Shown: positions 26,257 through 35,989 of the stretch, one piece after another | Position numbering within the stretch: position 1 is the stretch's first letter | Layout: every line of letters begins with the position of its first letter | Assembly (NCBI GenBank): GCA_913063155.1 | Contig: CAJXYU010000006.1 | Span: forward strand, 214,432-278,431 | Source: an uncultured Desulfovibrio sp. | GTDB lineage: Bacteria; Desulfobacterota; Desulfovibrionia; Desulfovibrionales; Desulfovibrionaceae | Direction: 5' to 3' | Length of the DNA: 64,000 nt | Made by a program: the position numbers and the translations under genes | Notes under the pieces: generated by a model | Seen by the model: the letters and a program-made list of their open reading frames with translations, nothing else | Told to the model about the DNA's origin: nothing | Databases searched by the model: none

Positions 26257-27840
26257 CTACTCCCCTTTCCTGCTCCGGGCCTTGTTCAAGGCCGCGTTTT
26301 TACCTGCAATGGTTCCCATGACCAGCGTCTCCGCAATGGCACAGCTGCCCAGGCGGCTTTCGCCGTGGGTGCCGCCGGTGATTTCTCCGGCCGCAAACAG
26401 TTTTGGAATCGCTTGCCTGCTCTGCATGTGGATGACTTCCGCCTTGGTGTTGATGTTGACGCCGCCCTGACAGAAATGGACCTTGGGCCAGGCGCGCATG
26501 GCGTAGTAAGGTGGTTTGTCGAGGTACATGGAGCGGTCGAAGTCGAAAATGGGCTTGCCGAACTCCTCGTCCTTGCCCTTGGCCACGAAGGACTTGAAGC
26601 GCTTGACTTGAGCCTTGAGCGGTTCGAGCGGAATACCGAAGTGCGCGGCCAGCTCTTCCAGGGAGTCGAACTTCCAGGCGACCCCTTCCTTGAGGGCGTA
26701 CTTGACTGTCGGGGATTTCACGGTTCCCGGCTCGGAACAGAACGCAACGGGATAGTAAATCTTGCCGGTTTCGTCCTTGCAGTGTTTGAGCTGAGCGTCG
26801 GCCCGGGTCTTGCGGTCCGCGTTTTCATTGACGAACCGCTTGCCGTCGCGAATGTCCACCATGATGCCGTACGGAAAGGCGGCCTGCTGGTTGAACTGCG
26901 GCGCATAGCCGAAACCGCTTTCGTCCGGGGAGGCCCAGGGACCGAGCTGAAAGGAGGCGGTGTTCACCGGAGCGGCGTTGACCGCCAGCAGGGCGTGGAA
27001 CGACTCCGAGGTGGCGCCCGAGTGGTTGGTGCATCCCACGGTGTCGTCGAGGGTGGGGTTCTGCATCATTCGGAACGGGATATCGTTGCCGAAACCACCG
27101 GTACAGGCCACAAAGCCGCGGTTGATCTTGTAGCGGCGGAGCACGCCGGACTCTTCGTTCGGGAAGTCGTAATTTTCACGAACAAGAACGCCGGTTATGA
27201 CCCCGGAATCATCCGTGAGGATCTTTTCGAGCTTGCAGCGGTTTTTATAGATGGCGCCAAGCTTGATGCCGCCTTCCATGAGAGGGATTGTAATGTCGCC
27301 GCCGGTAAAGTTGACCGTCTGGCAGGTGCGCTGTACGGAATGCCCGCCGAACTGCAGGAGGACGTCCTTCCATTTGACACCGAACTCCTTGGTCATCTCA
27401 AAGGCTTCCGCGGTTCCCGCGCAAACGACGCGCAGCAGATCCACGTGGTTTGTGCCACGTCCGCCTTTGAGCATGTCGGCCATCATCAATTCGACGCTGT
27501 CCTCGATGCCTTTTTCCTTCTGCAGCGGGGAACCGGCCACGGCCATGGCCCCGCCGTTGATGGCGGAATTGCCGCCGAACACGGGCATCTTCTCGATGAC
27601 CAGGGTGGAAGCCCCCTCCCGCCTGGCGGCGATGGCCGCCGCGCAACCGGCGAAACCGCTTCCGGCGACGATCACGTCGAATTCCCGGTCCCAGTAATCG
27701 CTTTTCAGCGTGGACGCCTTACTCTCGGTGACGGTCATCTGCGAAAACAGAACCGATCCCGCCGCGATGCCCGCAGCTTTGAGCATGTCGCGGCGATGAA
27801 GCCCTTTTGGTTTGTCACTATGTGCAGTCTTTTTCCTCAT
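26257..27840 (-). CDS. TAT-exported FAD-dependent fumarate-reductase-like flavoprotein
   Basis: A 527-residue flavoprotein. A twin-arginine leader HRRDMLKAAG is at residues 15-24, followed by the dinucleotide fold VIVAGSGFAGCAAA. Residues matching the catalytic set of flavocytochrome c fumarate reductase are visible: the Arg after GKRFVNENAD, the His in WPKVHFCQGG, and the Arg in GTHGESRLGS. It should therefore reduce a C=C bond of an unsaturated acid (fumarate, urocanate, acrylate-like or similar) in the periplasm. The substrate cannot be told. The ATG at 27840 has GGAGGAGG upstream and a sigma-54-type promoter at 27907-27922. It is the first gene of a three-gene operon. Confidence 0.9.
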   Translation of the reverse strand: MRKKTAHSDKPKGLHRRDMLKAAGIAAGSVLFSQMTVTESKASTLKSDYWDREFDVIVAGSGFAGCAAAIAARREGASTLVIEKMPVFGGNSAINGGAMAVAGSPLQKEKGIEDSVELMMADMLKGGRGTNHVDLLRVVCAGTAEAFEMTKEFGVKWKDVLLQFGGHSVQRTCQTVNFTGGDITIPLMEGGIKLGAIYKNRCKLEKILTDDSGVITGVLVRENYDFPNEESGVLRRYKINRGFVACTGGFGNDIPFRMMQNPTLDDTVGCTNHSGATSESFHALLAVNAAPVNTASFQLGPWASPDESGFGYAPQFNQQAAFPYGIMVDIRDGKRFVNENADRKTRADAQLKHCKDETGKIYYPVAFCSEPGTVKSPTVKYALKEGVAWKFDSLEELAAHFGIPLEPLKAQVKRFKSFVAKGKDEEFGKPIFDFDRSMYLDKPPYYAMRAWPKVHFCQGGVNINTKAEVIHMQSRQAIPKLFAAGEITGGTHGESRLGSCAIAETLVMGTIAGKNAALNKARSRKGE

Positions 27841-27906
27841 AACCCTCCTCCGGGTGTGGAATGTTTGGGCACGCAAAGCCCGTGAAACAGTAAATCCATT
27901 CCAATT

Positions 27907-27922
27907 AGCAACGCCCATTCCA
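27907..27922 (-). promoter_or_regulatory. Sigma-54 (-24/-12) promoter for the flavocytochrome operon
   Basis: On the minus strand TGGAATGGGCGTTGCT carries the invariant GG and GC with exact 10-base spacing. It lies 67 bases upstream of the flavoprotein start and next to a divergent sigma-54 activator gene. Confidence 0.75.
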
Positions 27923-27975
27923 AAACGTAATCATCTTGAATCAAAGAATAAAAAACAAACCACCCATGATCACCC

Positions 27976-28008
27976 GCGAAATGTCGCAATTACACCGCCA
28001 CATTTCGC
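27976..28008. promoter_or_regulatory. 9-bp inverted repeat, probable activator binding site
   Basis: GCGAAATGT at 27976-27984 and ACATTTCGC at 28000-28008 form a perfect inverted repeat, centred about 24 bp apart and 54 bp upstream of the -24 element. Position and symmetry fit an upstream activating sequence for the regulator at 28098. Confidence 0.65.
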
Positions 28009-28061
28009 AACCGACTGCGCCCCCTCACAGCCAAAAAGATTGACGAGTACGCATCCACCTG

Positions 28062-28071
28062 CTAGCGCTAG
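28062..28071. repeat. 10-bp palindrome in the divergent promoter region
   Basis: CTAGCGCTAG is a perfect palindrome 26 bases upstream of the activator gene; it could be an autoregulatory site. Confidence 0.35.
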
Positions 28072-28097
28072 GCGAATTATCAAGGGACTGATAGGGA

Positions 28098-29651
28098 ATG
28101 AACGGCAGATTATTTGAAACCCTCGTCGACAGGGTGTGCTCGACCCTGGACTTGCAGGCGGCCATCAGCGAAGTACAGCTTCTGCTCGGTTCTCATACCG
28201 GCATTGAAGGCATTTTCGTGGGGCACCATGCGAAAGATGAGAAAAAAGTATATAATCTGGCCTACGCCGACAAATCCCGGGGCCTGAACCTCAACCACAT
28301 CCAGCCCGCCAAAGACGAACTGCACGACTATCTTCTTTCCAACGAACGCCGCGAGCTGAACATGATCGCCAGGCTCAACGATTTTCCAGCCATGGCCGTC
28401 ACCCTCAACTCCCATATCCCGGCCCACCACACCCTCTACGAATTTCGAGTCCGGCTGGACGGCGAGCACATCGGTATGCTGGCCTTTCACACGGCCAGAC
28501 CGGATCTCAACGATTCAACGCTTGATCTGTTGATGAAACTCAGGGGACCGATCGCCCTCAGCCTGGCGAACCGTTTGGCCAAGATGCAGGTCTGGCCCCC
28601 CTCCGAAAAGCCGTGTCCGCCGGGGGCGAGGGACTGTCCGCACGTCGTCTGCACCTCCCCGGCCATGCGCCCGATATACGAAATGCTGGACGCAACAGCC
28701 CCCACCAGCAACACGATTCTCCTGACCGGAGAAACCGGCGTGGGGAAGGACGTTCTCGCGCGGCACGTCCACTCGCTTTCGCCAAGGAGCGGAAAACCCT
28801 TCGTACATGTCAACTGCGGCAGCATTCCCGAATCGCTCATCGAATCGGAATTCTTCGGACATCGCAAAGGCGCCTTCACAGGAGCAGTCGCAAACCACAA
28901 AGGCTTTTTCGAACAGGCAGACGGAGGGACGATATTTCTTGACGAGATCGGGGAATTACCTCTGACCATGCAGACAAGATTGCTTCATGTCCTGCAAAAC
29001 AAGATCATCCGCAGAATAGGGGACGCCAGGGACATCCCGCTCGATTTCCGAGTGGTGGCGGCCACCAACTGCGACCTTGACGGCATGTGCCGGGACGGCC
29101 GATTCCGTCGCGATCTCTTTTACCGCCTCAATTGCATCAGGATCGAAATTCCGCCACTCCGGGAACGGCGGAAAGATATTCCCCTTTTGGCCGGGAGCCT
29201 GCTGCAAACCATCGCCCGGGAGCAGGGGCAATCGAGCGCGCCCTCCATCAACGGCGCGGACATGGACCGTCTGGTCCGGCACGACTGGCCCGGCAATATC
29301 CGGGAGCTGGAGAACTGTCTTCAGCGTTCAGTGGCCCTGAGCAAGGGAACAACCTTGAACATAGACCTGTCCCCGAACCTGACCCGCCCGCCGCAGTTCC
29401 GTACCGCGAGTCCGACGACTCCGCAGGCCGTTTCGATCCATGCCGCGGACGGGGCATTCCAACGCAAGACATCCCTGCAGGATCACATCCGGAGCCACCT
29501 GGAAGAAGCGCTCCACCTTTCCGGCGGCCGTATCCATGGAAAGGGCGGGGCGGCGGAGCTGCTCGACATCAATCCGAGCACCCTGCGCAGCCGGTTAAAA
29601 AAATACGGCATCCCCTTCGGGCGGCAGATCTCGGAACATTCTTCGCGATAG
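28098..29651 (+). CDS. Sigma-54-dependent transcriptional activator
   Basis: A 517-residue enhancer-binding protein. The first 170 residues form a GAF-like sensory domain without receiver aspartates. The AAA+ domain has Walker A GETGVGKD at 211-218, the sigma-54 contact loop GAFTGA at 258-263 and Walker B GGTIFLDEIGE at 276-286. The C-terminus contains a Fis-type helix-turn-helix (GGAAELLDINPSTLRSRLKKYGI). It is divergent from the flavocytochrome operon, whose promoter is of the sigma-54 type, so it very likely activates that operon in response to a ligand, perhaps the unsaturated substrate. Confidence 0.92.
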   Translation: MNGRLFETLVDRVCSTLDLQAAISEVQLLLGSHTGIEGIFVGHHAKDEKKVYNLAYADKSRGLNLNHIQPAKDELHDYLLSNERRELNMIARLNDFPAMAVTLNSHIPAHHTLYEFRVRLDGEHIGMLAFHTARPDLNDSTLDLLMKLRGPIALSLANRLAKMQVWPPSEKPCPPGARDCPHVVCTSPAMRPIYEMLDATAPTSNTILLTGETGVGKDVLARHVHSLSPRSGKPFVHVNCGSIPESLIESEFFGHRKGAFTGAVANHKGFFEQADGGTIFLDEIGELPLTMQTRLLHVLQNKIIRRIGDARDIPLDFRVVAATNCDLDGMCRDGRFRRDLFYRLNCIRIEIPPLRERRKDIPLLAGSLLQTIAREQGQSSAPSINGADMDRLVRHDWPGNIRELENCLQRSVALSKGTTLNIDLSPNLTRPPQFRTASPTTPQAVSIHAADGAFQRKTSLQDHIRSHLEEALHLSGGRIHGKGGAAELLDINPSTLRSRLKKYGIPFGRQISEHSSR

Positions 29652-30000
29652 CCTGACGACCTGACGCCTTTTTGAAACGCCTCCCGCGCCCGCGAACAGC
29701 AGACGGCCAACCTGATTACGATTGCCGTCTCCCTTCTTATTTCATACCCATGCAATATCACACAGCCTGGTATGCAATATGTTCTTGAATAAGACCTATC
29801 GACTGCAACACACGTAACCCTGCAGCAAATAAACATGTAATTTTCATGCGGACGGGTTGTCTCCAACAACATAATCTGTCAATCTGGCGAATATCTTTCC
29901 TGCAACTGCAGGACACCAGGCCTATTCGCAATCACTGAAAGCCTCTTTCGACTTCTCAACGTGATACGAGTGGACACTACAAACTCAGGAGGTTGTTTTA
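29652..30000. other. Intergenic region upstream of aldA
   Basis: No gene supported. It contains CCTGCA/TGCAGG at 29899-29912, a 14-base near-palindrome that could be an operator, and moderately AT-rich sequence where the aldA promoter should lie. No convincing -24/-12 element was found. Confidence 0.45.
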
Positions 30001-31436
30001 TGAAGGTCTATCAGCAGTACATCAACGGCGAATTCCGCGACGCGGCTTCCAGGGAGCAATTCGAGGTCGTCAATCCCTTCACCGAAAAGGTCGTCGCCAT
30101 GGCTCCCAAGGGCGGGGTCGAGGATGCAGCCCTGGCCCTTGAGGCCGCCTCTTCCGCCCGCAAGGCGTGGGCTGCCAAACCCTGCGCAGAGCGCGCCGTC
30201 TTCCTGAAGAAAATGGCCGAGGTCATCCGAGGCAACCGGGAAATGCTGGCCCGCACACTGGCCGAGGAACAGGCCAAGGTCCTGCCCCTGGCGCAGGTGG
30301 AAATCGACGCCACGGCCGAATATTTCGACTACTACGCGGGGTGGTCGCGCAAATACGAAGGAGAAGTGATCCAAAGCGACAGACCGACCGAAAACATCCT
30401 CCTCTACCGCCAGCCCATAGGCATCGTCGTCGGCATCTGCCCGTGGAACTTCCCGTTCTTCGTCATGGCCCGTAAAGTGGCTCCGTCCATCCTCACGGGC
30501 TGCCCCATCATCCTGAAACCCAGCAGCGACACCCCCAACACCACCTTTGAATTCGCCAAGCTGATCGCCGGAATCGGTCTGCCCAAGGGCGTGCTCAACT
30601 TCGTGTCCGGCGGAGGCAGCACTCTGGGCGACGCCCTGGTCAAAAGTCCGGAAGCCGGCCTCATCACCCTGACCGGCAGCGTGGAAACCGGCCAGCGCAT
30701 CATTGCGGCCACGGCGGAAAACATCACCAAGACATCGCTTGAACTGGGCGGCAAGGCCCCGGTCATCGTCTGCGACGACTGCGACCTGGATCTCACGGTC
30801 AAAGCCGTGGTGGCCTCCAGGGTCATCTTCTCCGGCCAAGTCTGCAACTGCGCCGAGCGCGTCTACGTCGAGGAGAGCATCTACGATGAATTCATGACCC
30901 GACTGACCAAGGCCATGGCGGCTGTGGCCTATGGCGATCCCTTTGCCGATCCGGCCCCGGACATGTCCTCCCAGATCAATGAAGCCCAAATGCTCAAGAT
31001 CGAAGCAATGGTGAAAAAGGCAAAGGTCGAAGGAGCGGAAGTGCTGGTGGGCGGCGGCCGAGGCGACGACCAGCCCTCGGGGTTCTTCTACAAGCCCACG
31101 CTCCTGGCCAACTGCACCCAGGACATGGAAATCGTCCGCAAGGAAATCTTCGGACCGGTTCTCCCGGTGGTCAAGGTCTCGGGCTTCGACGAGGCGCTGA
31201 ATCTGGCCAACGACTGCGAATACGGCCTGACGTCTTCCATCTTCACCAAAAACGTCACCAAAATGATGCGGGCCATCAACGAGCTGGAATTCGGCGAAAC
31301 ATACGTCAACCGGGAGCATTTCGAAGCCATACAAGGATTCCATGCTGGTTGGCGGAAGTCCGGCATCGGCGGCGCCGACGGCAAGCACGGTCTCTACGAA
31401 TACCTGCAGACCCACGTTGCCTACATTCAATACTAA
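30001..31436 (+). CDS. aldA: Aldehyde dehydrogenase, lactaldehyde/glycolaldehyde type
   Basis: A 478-residue NAD(P)-dependent aldehyde dehydrogenase. ICPWNFPFF binds the cofactor, ITLTGSVETG and LELGGKAPV hold the catalytic Glu, and SGQVCNCAERVYVEE carries the nucleophilic Cys. Similarity to E. coli AldA as I recall it is very strong, including EGEIIQSDRP-type sequence (EGEVIQSDRP) and the C-terminal GWRKSGIGGADGKHGL. It should oxidise lactaldehyde or glycolaldehyde to the acid. The ATG at 30001 has AGGAGG upstream. It appears monocistronic. Confidence 0.9.
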
Positions 31437-31460
31437 CCGCCAAATTCATTTTGAAGAAAA

Positions 31461-31484
31461 GACCGGCCGCGAGTGCGGCCGGTC
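31461..31484 (+). terminator. Hairpin after aldA
   Basis: GACCGGCCGC/GCGGCCGGTC with a GAGT loop is a perfect 10-bp stem 24 bases after the aldA stop. The tail is CCATCC, so termination may be inefficient on the plus strand; on the minus strand it is followed by TTTTC. Confidence 0.55.
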
Positions 31485-31588
31485 CCATCCCCTTGCACAC
31501 ATCTCCCGCCGTATGCCCACGGGCGACTCCGCGCACCAGAGAGGCAGAAAGCAGAAGACAGAATTATCCGCCTTGCGTATAAAAAACT

Positions 31589-32359
31589 ATGCTCAGGCTT
31601 TCCTTCTGTCTCATGGTCGTCCTGCTTTTTCCGGCGACAAACGTTGCGGCCGGAGACAAACTGCACGTCGTCACCATGCTTGCTCCCCCAAGGATCATGG
31701 TCATAGACGACGTCATCACCGGCATGGCCGCCGACTTGGCCAAGGAGGCCCTCGCCAGGGCCGGCTACGACGCCGTCATCCAACTGGTGCCATGGAAGCG
31801 GGCGGTCTACATGGCGAGCACCGGTCTGGCCGACGCACTCTTCTATCCTCTCTATACCGAGGAACGAGCCAAAGTGTTCCACTATCCGGCGACCCCGCTT
31901 TTCAGCATTGACCTGGTGGCCCTCAGACGGGCTGATGCGGATATAGTGATCCGCCCCGGCTACAAGGGACTGCGTGGCCTGGTCCTGGGGGTGGGACGGG
32001 GATTCGTGTACGGCCCCAAGGCTCTGAAACTCATCGACAGGGCCCATTTCAAAAAAGTCGAATCCACCGCTTCCAACGATCTCGGCTTCCGAAAACTTCT
32101 GGACAACCGCATTGATATGCTTCTGATGGACAGAACGCTCGCCCAGCACTTCCTGAATCAACCGGCAACCCTCGGCAAGGCGGACTATGTCCGGGATGAA
32201 CAAGGCCGAATAGCAATCCTCGACAGCAAGAACGGGTATATGGTCTTTTCCAAAAGAACAACTTCCGCAATGGATGCGGAGAGATTCAACAACGCACTGG
32301 AATCAATGAAGGAAGACGGCAGTTATCAGGCCATCATCAGCAAATATCAGGCCCCCTGA
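31589..32359 (+). CDS. Orphan extracellular solute-binding protein (SBP_bac_3-like)
   Basis: A 256-residue exported protein with a signal peptide ending NVAAGD. The fold resembles family 3 amino-acid binding proteins: an early ligand-site block (PPRIMVIDDVITGMAADL) is followed by WKRAVYMASTGLADALFYPLYTEERAKVF, where the usual R-x3-F pattern is seen. No permease or ATPase gene accompanies it, so it could serve a sensor such as the histidine kinase downstream rather than transport. The start has no clear ribosome site. Confidence 0.78.
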   Translation: MLRLSFCLMVVLLFPATNVAAGDKLHVVTMLAPPRIMVIDDVITGMAADLAKEALARAGYDAVIQLVPWKRAVYMASTGLADALFYPLYTEERAKVFHYPATPLFSIDLVALRRADADIVIRPGYKGLRGLVLGVGRGFVYGPKALKLIDRAHFKKVESTASNDLGFRKLLDNRIDMLLMDRTLAQHFLNQPATLGKADYVRDEQGRIAILDSKNGYMVFSKRTTSAMDAERFNNALESMKEDGSYQAIISKYQAP

Positions 32360-32463
32360 CACCGGCTCGGCAAACGCCCAAAGACAGGCCCACGGAAAAA
32401 ACGACTCAAGGGTCCGGCGATGGGTCCGCACCACCCGATACAAGTCTCAACCGACTTGTCCGG

Positions 32464-34551
32464 TTAACTGATCGGCGTCTTGATATGGAATGTCGTTTCC
32501 CCTTTCCGTGATTCAAGCCAGATCTTCCCTTCGTGTTTTTCGACAAGCTGCAAGACGATCGCCAGGCCTATCCCGGTCCCTTTCCCGACCTCTTTTGTAG
32601 TGAAGAACGGATCGAAGATCTTATCCTTGATGGCATCGGAAACGCCGACGCCGTTGTCCGTGATGGAAATGCGCAGTGAACTGTTGTCACGACGAGTCGA
32701 TATGGTAATGAGTCCCTTTGTATTCGTGTCTCCGAATACTTCCTGCGAGGCATGCGCGGCATTGACGATCAGGTTCAACATTATCTGGTCGAAATCGCCT
32801 GGTGGATAGAACAGTTGGGGAAGTTCTTCATCAAGAGAGGTCACGACTTCGGCAGCGTGTTTCCATTCGTTTCTGGAAATATTGATGGTGTCGCGTATCC
32901 TTTCGTTGACATTGATGACTTGTGCTTCGTCGTGGCCGGGATGGGCGAATCCCTTGACGGATTGAACAATGGAGGAAATGTGCCCCAATCCTCCAATGGA
33001 CTCTTCCATGGCTGCCGGAATCTCTTCAGCCATGAAATCGAGATCGAGCTCCTCAAGCATTTCCGTGACGGCTCCAATGGAATCAGGGGAAATTCCTTCC
33101 GCAAACACATTCTTGATGAATTCGCCGAGACCAATGAGCTTGTCGGTGGATTCCTTTATGAAATCCGCGTTCCCGATAATATATTGAAGAGGAGTGTTGA
33201 TTTCATGGGCAATACCGGCAGCCAAGACGCCGATCGTTTCCATTTTTTGGGACTGAAGCAACTGCCTTTCCATCCGCTTGATATTTGAAATATTGGTGAC
33301 GACCTCATAGGAGCCGACAATCTCGCCATCTTCGTTCAAAAGAGGTGTCGGGGATGACAAAACAGATACGGTGTCGCCGCTTTTATTGGTAAGAGTCATT
33401 TCGTACGGTTCGGAAGCACCGTCTTTTCTGAGGATCTGATGATGAATGAAGGTGTCTTTGCTGTCTTCATGCACGAAGTCTACGAATTTCCCATCAACAA
33501 TTTCCCGAATGTCACGTTCAAGCAATTCGCAAATCTTGCGGTTGACAAACATGACGTCGTTTTCGCGGCTGAGAACGAGAACGCCTTCATTCATCAATTC
33601 AACAAGGTTCCGGTATTTCTCCTCGCTCTGCCGCAGCAATGATTCCGCTTCAACCTGCTTGATGACGGCCTGAATGTCTTTCAGAAAATCCGATATGCGG
33701 ACGACGTCATCCTGGGAATATCCGAAGTCTTTATTGCCGACCGCCGCGACGGAGTGGATTTTCTCACCGATGAAATGGGGAACAACCATGAGGCTTTCCA
33801 GTTTGACATGGCCATCAGGGAACCCTTTTCTGGGCAATTCACAGGCTGAGAAATCATTCACGACCAGAGGACGCCTGTGCCGTATCGCCTCCGCCCACAG
33901 CCCGGCTTTCCCCACAGGGAAAACCACAGGCTTGTCGACCACGGTGCACCCCTTCATGGTTTCGCCCGTCCAGGAATGGATAATCATGTTCTCTTCGGCA
34001 TCATCCAAAAATCCAAAAAAACCATATTTGCTTTGAGTGATTTCTGCGATAGCCTCCAAGGTGACGTCACATATCTCCTTGATGGATATGGAGCTCTTTT
34101 TTGTGATGCGCCACAGATTTTCAAGACGCAGCGTCGCACTCTCAAGGTTGTTTCGCATCTTGAATTCGTCAGAGATGTCCTCGACCGTCGAGACCGCTCC
34201 ACGTAAAACGCCATCGGTCACAATCGACGAGGAACGCATCGAAATTATTTTCTTTATGTCATTATGGAGGATGGAAAAAGTCAGCGTCGATCGACCTTTT
34301 TCCCGGAGGCTTTTCATAATGGGGAAATCCTCAAGAGGGACGGCATGGCCATTGACGTCCAACCCGTTCAGCCCGGAAAGCGTATCAGATACGTTTGTCT
34401 GTACCGAAGTCGCATCCAAATGAAATATTTCACGGCACCTCTCATTGATGAATTCCAATGAGTTGTTCCTGTTTGAAACAACCATGATCCCAATGGGACA
34501 ATGATCCAGAGAAAGGGAAAGAAAGGATGGGTCACTTGAGATGTGAGTCAT
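32464..34551 (-). CDS. PAS/GAF sensor histidine kinase
   Basis: A 695-residue cytoplasmic sensor kinase without evident membrane helices. It has an N-terminal PAS domain (about 10-110), a GAF domain (about 135-300, with FGFLDDAEENMIIHSWTG), and a second PAS domain (about 320-425). The dimerisation and phosphoacceptor region is GIAHEINTPLQYIIGNADF, and the HATPase has VNAAHAS, DNGVGVSD and GKGTGIGLAIV. It phosphorylates an unlinked response regulator, since none is encoded nearby. The ATG at 34551 has GGAGG upstream; the frame to 34629 lacks a site. Confidence 0.9.
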   Translation of the reverse strand: MTHISSDPSFLSLSLDHCPIGIMVVSNRNNSLEFINERCREIFHLDATSVQTNVSDTLSGLNGLDVNGHAVPLEDFPIMKSLREKGRSTLTFSILHNDIKKIISMRSSSIVTDGVLRGAVSTVEDISDEFKMRNNLESATLRLENLWRITKKSSISIKEICDVTLEAIAEITQSKYGFFGFLDDAEENMIIHSWTGETMKGCTVVDKPVVFPVGKAGLWAEAIRHRRPLVVNDFSACELPRKGFPDGHVKLESLMVVPHFIGEKIHSVAAVGNKDFGYSQDDVVRISDFLKDIQAVIKQVEAESLLRQSEEKYRNLVELMNEGVLVLSRENDVMFVNRKICELLERDIREIVDGKFVDFVHEDSKDTFIHHQILRKDGASEPYEMTLTNKSGDTVSVLSSPTPLLNEDGEIVGSYEVVTNISNIKRMERQLLQSQKMETIGVLAAGIAHEINTPLQYIIGNADFIKESTDKLIGLGEFIKNVFAEGISPDSIGAVTEMLEELDLDFMAEEIPAAMEESIGGLGHISSIVQSVKGFAHPGHDEAQVINVNERIRDTINISRNEWKHAAEVVTSLDEELPQLFYPPGDFDQIMLNLIVNAAHASQEVFGDTNTKGLITISTRRDNSSLRISITDNGVGVSDAIKDKIFDPFFTTKEVGKGTGIGLAIVLQLVEKHEGKIWLESRKGETTFHIKTPIS

Positions 34552-35145
34552 TGGTGAACACCTCCAGTATTGTTTTGCATTCCTTTGGCTACCTTTTGAT
34601 TCAACAGTCAGTGATGATTTCCCCACCAATCAGACCATTGAGCGCTCAAAGCCCCTCTCTTCAAGCCCGCGGGCACGGGGCAGCCGGCGATGACCGAATG
34701 CTCGGCACAATCCTATGAAAGCAGGGCATTAAGGCCCTCCCCTGCCGTATCACACCCATGAGGGAAAAACATCTCCGCTGAAATAAATATAAAAGATACT
34801 TTGGTGAGACCCGCCGGGACATACCGTTGGGCGCAGACGGGCGGACCAAGCCGGCCAGCAGGCTTTCGGATTCCGCTCAAGAAGTGCCCCATTACCTTCT
34901 GAAACGACCAATTATCGGTACAAACGCAGAACTTCTGTGGCAAAAAGAAAATTTGGCGCAACGGGCAACCGTCCATGGAAAAGTGCAAATATCCGGGCCG
35001 GTCCTCTTGACGAAGCAATCCTGGTGGCTAAGTCCACTTCAAACTCATGCTCCAATTTTTTGCTCCCAAAGGCCAATCGAGCAACTTTATCCAAGTTTTT
35101 CTCCGCAAGCCTCACTATGCTGACCGACAGAACAGAGGTTGAACG
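34552..35145. other. 594-base intergenic region between kinase and AraC gene
   Basis: No supported gene. A perfect 12-base palindrome TTGAGCGCTCAA lies at 34638-34649, upstream of the kinase gene. A minus-strand open frame at 34912-35160 shows protein-like composition but lacks a start site and overlaps the AraC start. Confidence 0.45.
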
Positions 35146-35985
35146 ATGATGAAGACGCATTCAAATCATTTTCAATTCGTGAATTCCGAGAACGCCGCCG
35201 GACTGACCGTCCTCAATGCAGTCATGTCGGATTTCTACTACTCCAACCATGCACACGACGACTTCGCCCTGGGGGTCACGCTTGAGGGCGTCCAGGAATT
35301 CGTCTGCAACGGCCAGAAAATCCAAAGTTCTCCCGGTAACGTCATCCTGCTCAACCCCGGCGATGTGCACGATGGAAATCCAGGGAAAGACACGGTCTTG
35401 AAATATACGATTCTTTACATTGATTCGGACGAGTTCTCACCGCTGCTGGGAAGTGCCGCCGCCATGGACAAAAAGGACTTCCGAATTCCGGAAATGCATT
35501 TTGAAGACCGGGTTCTCCGGTCACTGATTCTGGAAATGTCCCATTTCGTCACCAAGGCCGACGGCAAATCAGCCTTCGAGTACGAACACTGCCTGTACAA
35601 GATAGCAACCCGACTCACTCAGAGACTGGGAATTTTTCATCCGGGCGCATGGAGAGGCCATAAAGACACGCTCTTGCTCAAGGCCTGTGAATACATCCAT
35701 GACAACATTGAAATGGATATCTCCATCAATGATCTCAGCCGGGTGACCAATATTTCCAAATTTCATTTCATCCGTTTGTTCCGCAGACAATTCGGGCTGA
35801 CGCCGCACCAATACATCATCAATCACAAAGTCAACAGGGCGCGGCTGGAACTCAAGACGGGCGAGCCTCCCAGCGAGGTGGCGCAACGGTTCGGATTTTT
35901 TGATGTCAGCCATATGAACCGCCATTTCAAACGATCATACGGCATCACGCCTAGACAATATCAACACCAATTATTGAAAGGATGA
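35146..35985 (+). CDS. AraC-family regulator
   Basis: A 279-residue regulator with an N-terminal cupin-like ligand domain (NHAHDDFALGVTLEGVQEF, VILLNPGDVHDGNP) and a C-terminal double helix-turn-helix (DLSRVTNISKFHFIRLFRRQFG and VAQRFGFFDVSHMNRHFKRSYGITPRQY). The gene sits 4 bases before a LysE-type exporter gene. This pairing is common where the regulator senses an amino acid and drives its export. Confidence 0.92.
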   Translation: MMKTHSNHFQFVNSENAAGLTVLNAVMSDFYYSNHAHDDFALGVTLEGVQEFVCNGQKIQSSPGNVILLNPGDVHDGNPGKDTVLKYTILYIDSDEFSPLLGSAAAMDKKDFRIPEMHFEDRVLRSLILEMSHFVTKADGKSAFEYEHCLYKIATRLTQRLGIFHPGAWRGHKDTLLLKACEYIHDNIEMDISINDLSRVTNISKFHFIRLFRRQFGLTPHQYIINHKVNRARLELKTGEPPSEVAQRFGFFDVSHMNRHFKRSYGITPRQYQHQLLKG

Positions 35986-35989
35986 CCAT

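Noticed and set aside
29652..30000. Sigma-54 promoter for aldA
   Set aside because: TGG...TGCA pairs near 29885-29904 have the wrong GG-GC spacing (14 instead of 10).
34912..35160. Minus-strand open frame of 82 codons overlapping the AraC start
   Set aside because: Composition is protein-like, but there is no ribosome site, it runs through the AraC promoter region and no family is recognised.
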